Below, one piece after another: positions 20,139 to 30,121 of a DNA stretch of 64,000 nucleotides. The stretch comes from Clostridium sulfidigenes (GTDB taxonomy: Bacteria > Bacillota > Clostridia > Clostridiales > Clostridiaceae). The notes below the pieces were generated by a model. It saw nothing but the letters and a program-made list of their open reading frames with translations, was not told the origin of the DNA and did no database searches. The position numbers and the translations under genes were made by a program. Within the stretch, counting starts at the first letter, position 1. Each line of letters starts with the position of its first letter. The stretch spans positions 5 to 64,004 of the forward strand of contig NZ_JPMD01000035.1 of the NCBI RefSeq assembly GCF_000732635.1. The letters are read 5' to 3'.

Positions 20139-21905
20139 ATGAAAAAGGTTATAATGACTGGTAATGAAGCCATCGCTAGAGGTGCCTATGAAGCTGGATG
20201 TCATGTAGCATCAGCTTATCCAGGAACACCTAGTACAGAAATATTAGAGAACTTTGCATTATATGAAGGTGTATATGCAGAATGGGCACCAAATGAAAAG
20301 GTTGGTTTTGAAGTAGCGTCAGGTGCATCTATTGGAGGAGCAAGAGTGCTTACTACAATGAAGCATGTAGGACTTAATGTGGCTGCTGACCCATTATTTA
20401 CTATGGCATATGAAGGAGTTAACGGAGGTTTTGTAGTTGTAACTGCTGATGATCCAGGAATGCACTCTTCTCAAAATGAGCAAGATAACAGATTTTATGC
20501 TCCTCATGCTAAGGTTGCAATGGTTGAACCATCAAACTCACAAGAATGCATTGACTATATGAAGGAAGCATATGAAATAAGTGAAAAATTTGATACATTA
20601 GTTTTATTTAGAGTTACAACTAGAATTTCACACTCTAAAACAGTAGTAGAGGTTGGAGATAAACAAGCTGTAGAAGTGAAGCCATATGAAAAAAATATTA
20701 AAAAATATATAATGACTCCAGGTCATTCAAAAATTAAACACTATGAAGTAGAAGAGAGATTAGAGAAGCTAAGACAATATTCTAATACTACAAAGCTTAA
20801 TAGAATGGAAATGGGCAATACAAAGATAGGTATAATTACTAGTGGTATTTCTTATGAATATTGTAGAGAAGTTTTTGGAGATAATGCATCATACCTAAAG
20901 ATAGGTTTCTCTTACCCATTACCAGATGAAATGATTAAAGAGTTTGCATCTAAGGTAGAAAAATTATATGTAGTAGAAGAGAATGATCCATACTTAGAAA
21001 ATTCAGTTAAAGCTTTAGGAATTAGCTGCATAGGTAAGGAAGTTATTCCTATATGTGAAGAACTAAATCCAGACATTATTAGAAGAGGTATTTTAGGAGA
21101 AGAAAATAAAATAACTTATACAGCAGATACTAATCCACCTTCTAGACCACCAGTACTATGTCCAGGATGTCCTCACAGAGGAATATTCTATGCAGTATCA
21201 AAATATAAGGATGTAATAGCTTCTGGAGATATTGGATGCTATACCCTTGGTATGAATGCACCACTTAGTGTAACTGATACTGTAATTTGCATGGGTGCTT
21301 CTATATCAGCGGGTGTAGGAATGGAAAGAGCTAGTATAGTAGCTAATAGAGAAGATAAAAAGGTATTTGCATTTATTGGAGATTCAACGTTCTTCCATTC
21401 AGGAGTAACTGGATTAATTGAAAGTGTTTATAACAATACACCGATAGTAACTGTAATTCTTGATAACAGAATCACAGGAATGACAGGGCACCAAGAAAAT
21501 CCAGGAACAGGTAGAACCCTTCAAAATAGAGAAGCTCCAATGGTAGATATTGAAGCTTTAGTCCTTGCATGTGGTATTAAAAAGGAAAATATAAAGGTAG
21601 TAGATCCATATAAAATAGAAGAAACTTCAAAGGCTGTAAAAGAAGCTCATGATAGCACAGAACCTTTTGTAATTATTACAAAACAACCTTGTGCTTTAAT
21701 AAAAGACGTATTGAAGAAAAGAGCTAACTTAAAGTGTAAAGTTGATGCAGAAAAATGTAAGAAGTGCAAAATGTGCTTAAAAACAGGGTGTCCAGCATTG
21801 AAATTCCAAAATGGTGTAGTGGAAATAGATGAAAGCATGTGTAATGGTTGTGAAATATGTAAGCAAGTTTGTCCATTTGATGCTATAGAAAAGGTTGGTG
21901 AATAA
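20139..21905 (+). CDS. iorA: Indolepyruvate:ferredoxin oxidoreductase alpha subunit
   Basis: Thiamine-pyrophosphate subunit that oxidatively decarboxylates aryl (or branched) 2-oxoacids to acyl-CoA, reducing ferredoxin. The 588-residue protein has the N-terminal pyrimidine-binding domain (YPGTPSTEILE), a central transketolase C-type domain, the TPP/Mg region (SGDIGCYTLG through FIGDSTFFHSG, about residues 360-425) and a C-terminal two-cluster ferredoxin domain with CKKCKMCLKTGCP and CNGCEICKQVCP. Length is normal. GGGGGAATG lies before the ATG. The next gene begins one base after the stop. Confidence 0.95.
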   Translation: MKKVIMTGNEAIARGAYEAGCHVASAYPGTPSTEILENFALYEGVYAEWAPNEKVGFEVASGASIGGARVLTTMKHVGLNVAADPLFTMAYEGVNGGFVVVTADDPGMHSSQNEQDNRFYAPHAKVAMVEPSNSQECIDYMKEAYEISEKFDTLVLFRVTTRISHSKTVVEVGDKQAVEVKPYEKNIKKYIMTPGHSKIKHYEVEERLEKLRQYSNTTKLNRMEMGNTKIGIITSGISYEYCREVFGDNASYLKIGFSYPLPDEMIKEFASKVEKLYVVEENDPYLENSVKALGISCIGKEVIPICEELNPDIIRRGILGEENKITYTADTNPPSRPPVLCPGCPHRGIFYAVSKYKDVIASGDIGCYTLGMNAPLSVTDTVICMGASISAGVGMERASIVANREDKKVFAFIGDSTFFHSGVTGLIESVYNNTPIVTVILDNRITGMTGHQENPGTGRTLQNREAPMVDIEALVLACGIKKENIKVVDPYKIEETSKAVKEAHDSTEPFVIITKQPCALIKDVLKKRANLKCKVDAEKCKKCKMCLKTGCPALKFQNGVVEIDESMCNGCEICKQVCPFDAIEKVGE

Positions 21906-21906
21906 T

Positions 21907-22482
21907 ATGAAGGAAGTAAAAAATATATTATTTATAGGTGTAGGAGGACAAGGAACTATCCTAGCTTCAAAAATATTATCTGAAGGCTTATTAAGAAATT
22001 GCTATGATGTTAAAATGTCTGAGGTTCATGGAATGGCTCAAAGAGGAGGAAGTGTTACTACTCAAGTTAGATTTGGAGAAAAGGTATATTCTCCTTTAAT
22101 AGAAAAAGGAAAAGCTGATGCCATAGTTGCTTTTGAAAAAAGTGAAGCACTAAGAGCACTACCTTATTTAAAAGAAGGTGGACATTTAATAGTAAATGAT
22201 TATGAAATTCATCCTGTACCAGTACTAATAGGACTAGAAAAATATCCAGAGGGTGTAAATGAGGCACTAAGATCTACAGCAGAAAATACAGTTATAATTA
22301 AAGCTGCAGAAATTGCAAAAGATCTAGGTAATATGAAAGCACAAAACGTTGTATTACTAGGAGCGTTACTTAAAGCCTTAGATATAAAGGAAGTAAATTG
22401 GGAAGAGGTTGTAGCTTCATTAGTGCCAGCAAAGGCTGTAGAGTTAAATAAGAAAGCTTTAGTTGCAGGAATGGAAGTATAG
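21907..22482 (+). CDS. iorB: Indolepyruvate:ferredoxin oxidoreductase beta subunit
   Basis: Gamma/POR-type subunit of the IOR complex, 191 residues from the ATG at 21907. The start IGVGGQGTILASKIL and the segment SEVHGMAQRGGSVTTQVRFG are family signatures. The start codon follows the iorA stop by one base, so translation is probably coupled; earlier in-frame codons lie inside iorA and have no better ribosome site. It works only together with IorA and is the last gene of the ptb-iorAB operon. Confidence 0.94.
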   Translation: MKEVKNILFIGVGGQGTILASKILSEGLLRNCYDVKMSEVHGMAQRGGSVTTQVRFGEKVYSPLIEKGKADAIVAFEKSEALRALPYLKEGGHLIVNDYEIHPVPVLIGLEKYPEGVNEALRSTAENTVIIKAAEIAKDLGNMKAQNVVLLGALLKALDIKEVNWEEVVASLVPAKAVELNKKALVAGMEV

Positions 22483-22553
22483 ATGAAAATCTGAAGAGTT
22501 AATTTCATGGTTAAACTTGTTCATTATTATTGGGGTTGGAATAAGTTTCTATA

Positions 22554-22600
22554 AAATATTAGCTTTACTCTATTATATATAGGTAAAGCTAATATTTTTT
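22554..22600 (+). terminator. Terminator after iorB
   Basis: Stem AAATATTAGCTTTAC/GTAAAGCTAATATTT (22554-22597, 15 bp) followed by TTT. Confidence 0.85.
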
Positions 22601-22637
22601 ATATAAGCAATAAATTTATATTATTTTCATTATTTTC

Positions 22638-22646
22638 TGATATAAT
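22638..22646 (+). promoter_or_regulatory. Extended -10 promoter before the frameshifted gene
   Basis: TG-A-TATAAT at 22638-22646 is an extended -10 element. No convincing -35 is present. It would give a leader of about 100 bases before the ATG at 22756. Confidence 0.4.
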
Positions 22647-22755
22647 ATATTATAATAAAAGTCTGAAAAGTACATCTAATGATAATAAGAATATATTAAG
22701 TTTAGTGGTTACTATTCATAATTATATAAGTAAAATTACTATGGGAGGATAATTA

Positions 22756-23617
22756 ATGGGAATATACAAAGCACCAAATTCAGAAGAAAAAAAAAGCTAT
22801 AAAAAAATATAGTAAGTTATTTGAAGATATTAAGATATCTGAGCCAGCGCTATTTTTGGGAAATACATATAAAGAGGTAATATTTGAAAAGAAAGGTATT
22901 GCCAGCTTAATTGGTAAGAAAAAGGGATATATATATATTGATGCAAATAATAAAGTAGTAGAAGATGAGAAAACAATAATGAGACTAGGAAGAATATTCT
23001 TTTTTATGGAAGCATTCTTAAATGATGATAATGGTAGTATAATTAAGGCTCTTCAAAATGAAGAAGAAGTAGAAAAAAATAAAACTGATTTGGAATTAAT
23101 GATGAAAGGCTTTGAAATCATTGAGAAAATGAATAAAAAATATGATATTGAACATAACGAAGTTGTAAAAGTTAAAGATATATTATCAAAACTAATAGAG
23201 CTTAGAGCTAAAACTAACTTGAAATTACAAGATTTTCTTAAGGTAGTACAGGAAGAAACATCAAAACAGAAATACTTTGATGAAAATATTATTGAAGCAT
23301 GTATGCCAGCATATAAAGAAGTGATGACATGTAATTATGAAAAGGTAAAACTTATAGCAAAAGGAGCTTCAAGTTATAATTACTTAAAAAAGGCTGCAGA
23401 GAAAGTAAGAAAAAAATATACTATAAGATTTAATGTAACTTATACAGAGCCATTAATGAAGGTAAACTATATGATGGGTTATTTTGAAAGTTTAATTAGA
23501 GCTTATGAAAGCATTATTAACATGTCTTATAATCAGTATGCAAAAAGTATAGTAAATTCAGGAAAAACCAATGCTGAATTTAAATTATTAGAGTTGAGAA
23601 ATAAGAAAAAAAATTAA
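22756..23617 (+). pseudogene. Unknown helical protein gene with a poly-A frameshift
   Basis: An ATG at 22756 with a strong GGGAGGATAATTA ribosome site opens the frame MGIYKAPNSEEKKSYKKI and stops at 22810-22812 (TAG). The +1 frame continues without a break from that point (KYSKLFEDIKISEPALFLGN...) to 23617, about 270 residues. The break lies in a run of seven A at 22801-22807; a nine-A run is at 22787-22795. Loss of one A restores a single ORF. The downstream frame alone could start only at TTG 22856, which has no ribosome site. The protein is rich in Lys/Glu, mostly helical, has no signal peptide, and I do not recognise its family. It may be a sequencing error, a real inactivation, or a slippage-controlled gene. 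Confidence 0.6.
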
Positions 23618-23648
23618 CAGAGCAATACAATTAAAGATTAATAAAAAT

Positions 23649-23690
23649 AATTAAAGGTATGTATCTGAGAGATATCATACCTTTAATTAT
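23649..23690 (+). terminator. Bidirectional terminator between convergent genes
   Basis: Stem AATTAAAGGTATG...CATACCTTTAATT (about 23649-23688) with a further ATCT/AGAT pairing inside. A- and T-rich flanks on both sides suit the convergent genes around it. Confidence 0.75.
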
Positions 23691-23721
23691 TATAATTTAT
23701 ATAATATAAAATTCACATTTA

Positions 23722-25218
23722 TTATTCAACGTTAATAAATACTGCATCCTCATCTTTAACTACATTTATATACTCAACTTCAGGATCTTCAGTACCTTGA
23801 ACATAAAGACCAGTATCTTTTAGTTGTTGCACATAATCTACAATTTCTTGTGTAATTTTTTCTCCTGGGCATAGTACAGGTATTCCTGGTGGATAAGCCA
23901 TTAGAAATTCACCACTAATCATGCCTACGCTATTTTTAATTCTAACAGAAGTTTTAACGCTGTTAAAGGCTTCGTTAGGAATTTGTATTTGTTCAGGAAT
24001 GGAAGGTATGTCTATGAAGTCTGCTTTAGCAGTACCCTTGCCATAGTAGTCATCACTGATTTCTCTCAAAGCCCTTAAAAGTCTTTCCATGCCCTCTTCA
24101 GTATCACCAAAGGAACCTACAATAAGGACATTATATAAATCTGAAAGTTCCATTTGAATATGATACTTATTTGTCAAAATCATATCTAAATCATAACCAG
24201 TTATACCTAAATCTCTACAAGTTATTGTAATTTTAGTTGGATCAAAGGCATATGCTCCAGGAACTCCTAAAATTTCTTCACCAAAGCAATAGAAACCAGG
24301 AATTTTATTAACTTCATCTCTAACATAATTAGAAAGTTCTATTGTTTTATCTAGTAATTCTTCTCCATTTAATGCAATTTGTCTTCTAGCAGTATCTAAT
24401 GAAGCCATTAGAATATAAGAAGGCGAAGTTGTATGCATTAAGTTTAAAACCTGTTTTACTCTTGGGATACTTACTCTTTTAGAGTTAACTTGAAGTAAAG
24501 ATCCTTGAGTTAAAGCACCAATAATTTTATGAGTACTTTGAGCACAAATATCAGCACCAGCTTCCATGGCAGACATAGGTAAATTTTTATTAAAGTTTAA
24601 ATGTGGTCCATGAGCCTCATCAACTATTAAAGGAATATCATATTCGTGGACGATATCAGCAATTTGCTGAATGTCTGTAGACACACCATAATAGGTTGGA
24701 TTGATTATAAGAACAGCTTTAGCATCTTTGTTAGCTTCCAATGTAGTTCTTACTGTTTCAGGTGTAACTCCATTTGCAATTCCTATCTTTTTATCTAACT
24801 CAGGTTGCATATATACAGGGATAGCACCAGCTAAGATAATTCCTCCAGTAATGGATTTATGAACATTCCTAGGAATTATTATTTTGTCCCCAGCACCCAC
24901 TACAGAAAGAATCATTGCTTGAATGGCTCCGGATGTTCCATGAACAGAGAAAAAGCATGCATCTGAACCGTAGGCATCAGCAGCTAATTCTTGAGCTTTT
25001 TTTATAGGGCCTGTTGGATGATGATAACTATCTACTAGTTTAAAAACTGTAACGTCAATCTTAAATGGATTTTCGCCCATGAAGTTTTTAAAATCTATGT
25101 CTACTCCAACGCCTTTTTTATGCCCAGGAACATGGAATGGAAGAGTGTCTCTATTCACATATTCCATTAAGGCATCAAATAATGGGGTTTCATTTTGGTT
25201 TAACTTATACAATTCCAT
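23722..25218 (-). CDS. Orn/Lys/Arg decarboxylase family PLP enzyme
   Basis: Fold-type I PLP decarboxylase, 498 residues, of the short Firmicutes type (relatives include B. subtilis SpeA). It begins with TLPFHVPGHKKG, contains CFFSVHGTSGAIQAMI (His stacking on PLP), IVDEAHGPHLNF (Asp/His cofactor contacts) and the lysine of STHKIIGALTQ that forms the Schiff base. The C-terminal part (GEFLMAYPPGIPVLCPGE) is typical. Whether the substrate is arginine, lysine or ornithine cannot be read from sequence; arginine would make it the first step of agmatine/polyamine synthesis. AGAGGG precedes the ATG on the minus strand. Single-gene unit, convergent with the upstream gene. Confidence 0.9.
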   Translation of the reverse strand: MELYKLNQNETPLFDALMEYVNRDTLPFHVPGHKKGVGVDIDFKNFMGENPFKIDVTVFKLVDSYHHPTGPIKKAQELAADAYGSDACFFSVHGTSGAIQAMILSVVGAGDKIIIPRNVHKSITGGIILAGAIPVYMQPELDKKIGIANGVTPETVRTTLEANKDAKAVLIINPTYYGVSTDIQQIADIVHEYDIPLIVDEAHGPHLNFNKNLPMSAMEAGADICAQSTHKIIGALTQGSLLQVNSKRVSIPRVKQVLNLMHTTSPSYILMASLDTARRQIALNGEELLDKTIELSNYVRDEVNKIPGFYCFGEEILGVPGAYAFDPTKITITCRDLGITGYDLDMILTNKYHIQMELSDLYNVLIVGSFGDTEEGMERLLRALREISDDYYGKGTAKADFIDIPSIPEQIQIPNEAFNSVKTSVRIKNSVGMISGEFLMAYPPGIPVLCPGEKITQEIVDYVQQLKDTGLYVQGTEDPEVEYINVVKDEDAVFINVE

Positions 25219-25594
25219 ACCCTCTTTCTAATTTATAAAGTATAGAGATATCAATAATATAATTTAGTGACCTCCCTATAATAATTTTACTCCCAATATA
25301 ATATTTATAAAGTTATAAAACAAATTTATTATAGAATAATATTAGTATCAATGCAATAAGATTTTAGTTTATAATTAAATATTTATAATGTTTTACTTAT
25401 TATATGAGTTATAAGATTATAAATGTATAATAAAGCATGTAAATTTTATGTACTTATTAAATTGTGTTATATAAAACATGAAAAAATTACGAAAATATTA
25501 CTTTATACAAAAAACAGATGATTAAAAATAAAATAAATGGTAATATAGTTTAGTGGAATAAATTAAAAAATATAGAATAGTAAGAAGGTGCATT
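25219..25594. other. Divergent AT-rich intergenic region, 376 bases
   Basis: Holds the upstream regions of the decarboxylase (minus) and of the TPR gene (plus). Apart from the ribosome sites next to each start codon I see no strong promoter pair, hairpin or ORF. Base composition is almost only A and T. Confidence 0.5.
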
Positions 25595-26656
25595 ATGAGT
25601 AATGAAAATTATTTTTTAGAAAAACTTGAGAAAATGCTATTTCTTGAAATAAAAAAAGGTAGCAAAATAAATGAATATGTATTTAAAGATAATATATATC
25701 TACCAGTAAATTCAGATAAAATAGTTTCCAAAACTAAAGAAGGAGATGATTTATCTAATATTCCTGTTAATTTTTTTATAGAGGGAATTTTTTATGCACT
25801 AGGAGCAGATAAAAACTTTAAATTTAATCATGTATATAAGGAAATAATAAAATCCATTCCTAATAGCGTTAATTATATAAAAGGAAAAATATTTGAGAAT
25901 ATTAAAAATGAAAAGTATGAAGATGGGTATATATTATTAAAAGGATTATTGGAAGTTGAAGTTACAACAGATAATTTGAATAAAGCTTTTATTTTAATTG
26001 ACGGAATGAGAAAAAATAATATTGTATTTAAAGAAGAGATTATTAAACTTATTGAACTTGGAAAAGAGATTAAGGATTATCCACAACCATATTATTATTC
26101 AGCCCTAGTAAGTTATGAAGATAAAGATTTTGAAAAAGCTCATTTTAATATTAAACAATATATATCATTGGGAGGAAATGTCAATGAAGAGGTTGAGGTA
26201 TTAAAAGAGAATCTAGATATAATCAATTCTTTTGATAAGGGTAAAGAACTTGTATATGAAGAGCCGAAGAAAGCGTTAGAAGTATTATTACCACTAATAG
26301 ATGTATTAGGGGATAGTGCTGAGATATTTTATTATATTGCAGTTTCTTATAGAATTTTACAAAACTATGAAAAAGCTATATACTATTTAAATGAAGCATT
26401 ATCTATAGATAGTAACTATGTTCAGGTGTTTAATGAACTAGGAATAAACTATGCTTGCTTGAATGATTTTGAAACTGCAATTAAGTATTTAAGGAAAGTA
26501 TTTGAAGTTACCAAATCTATTGAGGTATGCACTAATTTAATAATGTGTTATATAAATATTAAGGATTTTAATCAAGCAAAAATACATTTAGATATAGCTA
26601 AAAAATTAGATCCAGAGGATGAAATTGTAAAGGAGCTTGAAGAGACATTAGGATAA
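25595..26656 (+). CDS. Tetratricopeptide repeat protein
   Basis: A 353-residue soluble protein with no signal peptide. The last ~140 residues hold at least three TPR units (AEIFYYIAVSYRILQNYEKA; YVQVFNELGINYACLNDFET; SIEVCTNLIMCYINIKDFNQ), and weaker repeats reach back to about residue 165. The first 130 residues are charged and unassigned. It precedes the polysaccharide locus by about 180 bases and points the same way, so it may be a scaffold or regulator for that locus, but nothing proves this. AGAAGGTG precedes the ATG. Confidence 0.75.
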   Translation: MSNENYFLEKLEKMLFLEIKKGSKINEYVFKDNIYLPVNSDKIVSKTKEGDDLSNIPVNFFIEGIFYALGADKNFKFNHVYKEIIKSIPNSVNYIKGKIFENIKNEKYEDGYILLKGLLEVEVTTDNLNKAFILIDGMRKNNIVFKEEIIKLIELGKEIKDYPQPYYYSALVSYEDKDFEKAHFNIKQYISLGGNVNEEVEVLKENLDIINSFDKGKELVYEEPKKALEVLLPLIDVLGDSAEIFYYIAVSYRILQNYEKAIYYLNEALSIDSNYVQVFNELGINYACLNDFETAIKYLRKVFEVTKSIEVCTNLIMCYINIKDFNQAKIHLDIAKKLDPEDEIVKELEETLG

Positions 26657-26839
26657 TCAAATGAATAAGAACGTATCAATATAATAATATAAATAATTAA
26701 ATAACATTTTATGAATAACTTTGAATGGAATTGTGTTTATATGTAAAAAACAGTATAATAACTGTGATAAACTTTTGAAATCTGCTGTTAAAACACATTG
26801 ACCTATTTGATTACCATAATTGATTTAGGAAGTGAAATT

Positions 26840-28681
26840 ATGAAAAAAGAAAATAAAATTATAGTTTTAGATGTAATTCTTGTCGTAATAAGTTTGTATA
26901 TGGCTTTGCTTCTAAAATTTGACTTTAGGATTCAACCTGATTATATAGAGTTTTTTTTACTATCAATAATTCCAGTTGTAGTATTAACTATTATATTTAA
27001 CGTTATATTCAAGTTGTATAGTAATATTTGGAAATATGCATCTGTTGAGGAGTTATTATCTATAGTTTATTCTATGACAGCTTCTAATATAGCATTTATA
27101 ATATATGGATATTTTATAAGCCATACCATGTTAAAAAGTAGATTTTTCAGATTCCCCATTACAGTTCATATTATATTTTGGTTATTAAGCGTCATAAGTT
27201 TAGGTGGAGTTAGATTTTTATATAGAATCATGGAGAATAATGGGACAGATAAAGGGCAAATTAATAAAATAAAGAACTTATTAATTATAGGCGCCGGAGA
27301 TGCTGGAGCTATACTCATAAAAGAAATAAAAAATAATAGTACCTTGCACTATAAAATTGTAGGTTTGATTGATGACAATGTTAATAAGATAGGTAAGAGA
27401 ATTCATGGAGTAAAGGTTATAGGAGATAGAAATAAAATTATATCTTTTTGCAAGCAAAACAAAGTTGATGAAATAATGCTTGCAATGCCATCAGTAGATA
27501 AGAATACTAAGAAAGAAATTTTAGATATATGTAAGCAGGTAACAAAAAATATTAAAACTATGCCAGGTATTTATAAAATTATTGATGATAACATAAATGT
27601 AAATCATATGAGAGATGTGAACATTGATGATTTATTAGGAAGAGAATCAATTAAACTAAAATCAGAGCACATAGATAGATATATAAAAAATAAAACAATA
27701 CTAGTTACTGGTGGTGGTGGGAGTATTGGGTCTGAAATTATTCGACAAATAGCAAAATTCTCACCTAAGAAAATAATAATTCTGGATATATATGAGAATA
27801 ATGCCTATGATTTAGAAATGGAATTTAACAGAAACTATCCAGAAATAAATAAACAAGTAATTATTGCTTCTGTAAGAGATACGATAAGAATAGATCAAAT
27901 ATTTCACGATCACAGACCAGATGTGGTATTCCATGCAGCAGCCCATAAACATGTACCTTTAATGGAGGGAAATGCAGGGGATGCTATTAAAAATAATATT
28001 TTAGGTACATATAATGTAGCTAAATGCTGTGATAAATATAATGTTAAAAAGTTTGTTTTAATTAGTACAGATAAGGCAGTAAATCCAACTAATGTAATGG
28101 GAGCTACTAAAAGATTTTGTGAACTTATAATTCAAGCTTTTAATGAAGTTAGTAAAACCGATTATGTAGCAGTTAGATTTGGAAATGTCCTTGGAAGTAA
28201 TGGTTCAGTAATACCACTATTTAAAAAGCAAATTGAAAAGGGTGGACCAGTAACTGTAACCCATCCAGAAATAACAAGGTTCTTTATGACTATTCCTGAG
28301 GCTGCTCAATTAGTTATTCAAGCTGGTGGTCTTGCAGATGGTGGAGAGATATTTGTATTAGATATGGGTAAACCGGTTAAAATGGTTGATTTAGCAAGAG
28401 ATTTAATAACGCTATCTGGATATAAGCCGGATGTAGATATTAAAATAGAATATGTGGGATTAAGACCAGGAGAAAAGTTGTATGAAGAGCTTTTAATGGA
28501 TGAAGTAGCACTCACATCTACAGAGCATAATAAAATTTTTGTAGAAAAACCTAAAGATGCTACTATAGAATTTATTGAAGAAGCTATAAAACAGTTTAGA
28601 AATGTAGATAATATGACTAAAGAAGAAATAATAAAATTGCTTGAAGAAAAAGTTCCTACATATAAAAGAAAGAAAGACTAA
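26840..28681 (+). CDS. Membrane-bound UDP-sugar 4,6-dehydratase (PglF/WbpM/CapD type)
   Basis: Makes a UDP-4-keto-6-deoxy-HexNAc, normally from UDP-GlcNAc. The 613-residue protein has four N-terminal membrane helices (residues ~8-115), a first Rossmann domain (GAGDAGAILIKEI) and the SDR catalytic domain from about residue 285 (VTGGGGSIGSEI). The catalytic region STDKAVNPTNVMGATKR carries the S-M-K arrangement, with Met in place of the usual SDR Tyr, which marks this dehydratase branch. I use the ATG at 26840 because AGGAAGTG lies just upstream; the frame is open for 14 more codons without a ribosome site. First enzyme of the nucleotide-sugar part of the locus. Confidence 0.9.
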   Translation: MKKENKIIVLDVILVVISLYMALLLKFDFRIQPDYIEFFLLSIIPVVVLTIIFNVIFKLYSNIWKYASVEELLSIVYSMTASNIAFIIYGYFISHTMLKSRFFRFPITVHIIFWLLSVISLGGVRFLYRIMENNGTDKGQINKIKNLLIIGAGDAGAILIKEIKNNSTLHYKIVGLIDDNVNKIGKRIHGVKVIGDRNKIISFCKQNKVDEIMLAMPSVDKNTKKEILDICKQVTKNIKTMPGIYKIIDDNINVNHMRDVNIDDLLGRESIKLKSEHIDRYIKNKTILVTGGGGSIGSEIIRQIAKFSPKKIIILDIYENNAYDLEMEFNRNYPEINKQVIIASVRDTIRIDQIFHDHRPDVVFHAAAHKHVPLMEGNAGDAIKNNILGTYNVAKCCDKYNVKKFVLISTDKAVNPTNVMGATKRFCELIIQAFNEVSKTDYVAVRFGNVLGSNGSVIPLFKKQIEKGGPVTVTHPEITRFFMTIPEAAQLVIQAGGLADGGEIFVLDMGKPVKMVDLARDLITLSGYKPDVDIKIEYVGLRPGEKLYEELLMDEVALTSTEHNKIFVEKPKDATIEFIEEAIKQFRNVDNMTKEEIIKLLEEKVPTYKRKKD

Positions 28682-28732
28682 GATATGTAACGAATTGTGT
28701 AATGTAATAAATTACTAATGGGAGGAACGATT

Positions 28733-30049
28733 ATGAGTCAATTAAAGGAAGAATTATTATTAAAATTAAAGAATAAAACAGCTAAACTAGGTGTAGTTGG
28801 TCTTGGATATGTAGGACTTCCTCTAGCAGTAGAAAAAGCTAAAGCTGGATATGAAGTTATAGGATTTGATGTTCAAGATAAAAAAGTTGATATGGTTAAC
28901 AATGGAGAAAATTATATAGGTGATATAGTAGATAATGACTTATCAGCCCTTGTTATAGCAGGTAAGCTAAAAGCAACTACGAATTTTAGCTTCATAGAAG
29001 AAGTAGATACAGTATGTATAGCTGTACCAACACCTCTTGATCTTTATAAACAGCCGGACTTATCCTATGTAGTTAACTCAACAAAAGATGTAGCAAAATA
29101 CTTAAAGCGAGGAATGCTTATAGTTCTTGAGAGCACAACCTATCCTGGAACAACGGATGAAGTTATAAAACCAATTCTTGAAGAAAGTGGATTAAAATGT
29201 GGAGAGGATTTCTTTTTAGCATTTTCACCAGAAAGAGTAGATCCTGGTAATAAAGAATATAACACTAAAAATACACCTAAGGTTGTAGGTGGATGTACAC
29301 CAGATTGTACTGAGGTTGCAGGAACTTTATACAGATGTGTATTAGATGGAGAAATTATGGAGGTATCTTCACCAGCAGTAGCTGAGATGGAAAAAATTCT
29401 TGAAAATACCTTTAGAAATATAAATATAGCCTTAGCTAATGAAATGGCAATATTATGTAAGAGAATGGGAATTGATGTTTGGGAAGTAATTGAAGCTGCA
29501 AAAACTAAGCCTTATGGGTTTATGCCATTCTATCCAGGGCCAGGTCTTGGTGGCCACTGTATACCACTAGATCCATTCTACTTAGAATGGAAGGCTAAAG
29601 AGTATGATTATCATACAAAACTTATAGAGACTTCAGGTATAATTAATGATTCAATGCCAGAATTTGTAGTTGAGAATGTAATGAAGCTTTTAAACGGACA
29701 TAAAAAGGCATTAAATGGTGCAAAAGTACTTGTTATGGGTGCAGCATATAAAAAAGATATAGATGATATGAGAGAATCGCCAACATTGAAAGTCCTTGAG
29801 ATATTAGAGAAAAATGGTGCAGACATAATGATTAATGATCCATATATTCCATCTTTTAAGCATAAGGGGATTGAATATATATCAATAGATTGGCAAAAGG
29901 AAATTGATAATGCTGATATAGTAATCATCACTACAGATCACAGTTGTTACGACTATGAATTAATGGTTGAAAAGGCTAAGCTCCTTTATGATACAAGAAA
30001 TGCGACAAAGAATGTTATAAAAAATAGAGATAAAATAAATAAACTTTAA
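28733..30049 (+). CDS. UDP-N-acetylhexosamine 6-dehydrogenase (WbpA/WecC family)
   Basis: NAD-dependent double oxidation of a UDP-HexNAc C6 to the uronic acid. The 438-residue protein has the NAD-binding motif GLGYVGLPLA, the central region SPERVDPGN, and the catalytic cysteine in GPGLGGHCIPLDP at about residue 275. The sequence is closer to the WbpA/WecC/TviB group than to UDP-glucose dehydrogenase. The ATG at 28733 is chosen because GGGAGG is eight bases upstream; an ATG at 28718 overlaps that site. It fits with the downstream oxidoreductase and aminotransferase to make an amino-uronic acid. Confidence 0.9.
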   Translation: MSQLKEELLLKLKNKTAKLGVVGLGYVGLPLAVEKAKAGYEVIGFDVQDKKVDMVNNGENYIGDIVDNDLSALVIAGKLKATTNFSFIEEVDTVCIAVPTPLDLYKQPDLSYVVNSTKDVAKYLKRGMLIVLESTTYPGTTDEVIKPILEESGLKCGEDFFLAFSPERVDPGNKEYNTKNTPKVVGGCTPDCTEVAGTLYRCVLDGEIMEVSSPAVAEMEKILENTFRNINIALANEMAILCKRMGIDVWEVIEAAKTKPYGFMPFYPGPGLGGHCIPLDPFYLEWKAKEYDYHTKLIETSGIINDSMPEFVVENVMKLLNGHKKALNGAKVLVMGAAYKKDIDDMRESPTLKVLEILEKNGADIMINDPYIPSFKHKGIEYISIDWQKEIDNADIVIITTDHSCYDYELMVEKAKLLYDTRNATKNVIKNRDKINKL

Positions 30050-30066
30050 TATATCTAGGCATTAGA

Positions 30067-30101
30067 TTTAGATACAGTACAAAAATAGTACTGTATCTAA
30101 A
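30067..30101. other. Strong hairpin without T run
   Basis: A perfect 14-bp stem (arm TTTAGATACAGTAC, seven-base loop) is followed by AAAATT, not T. It lies between the dehydrogenase gene and the decayed glycosyltransferase and may be an mRNA processing or stability element, or a weakened terminator. Confidence 0.6.
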
Positions 30102-30121
30102 AATTATGAGGAGAATTACTT

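Noticed and set aside
22856..22858. TTG as the true start of the unknown gene
   Set aside because: There is no ribosome site before it, while the ATG at 22756 has an excellent one and its frame joins after one A is removed.
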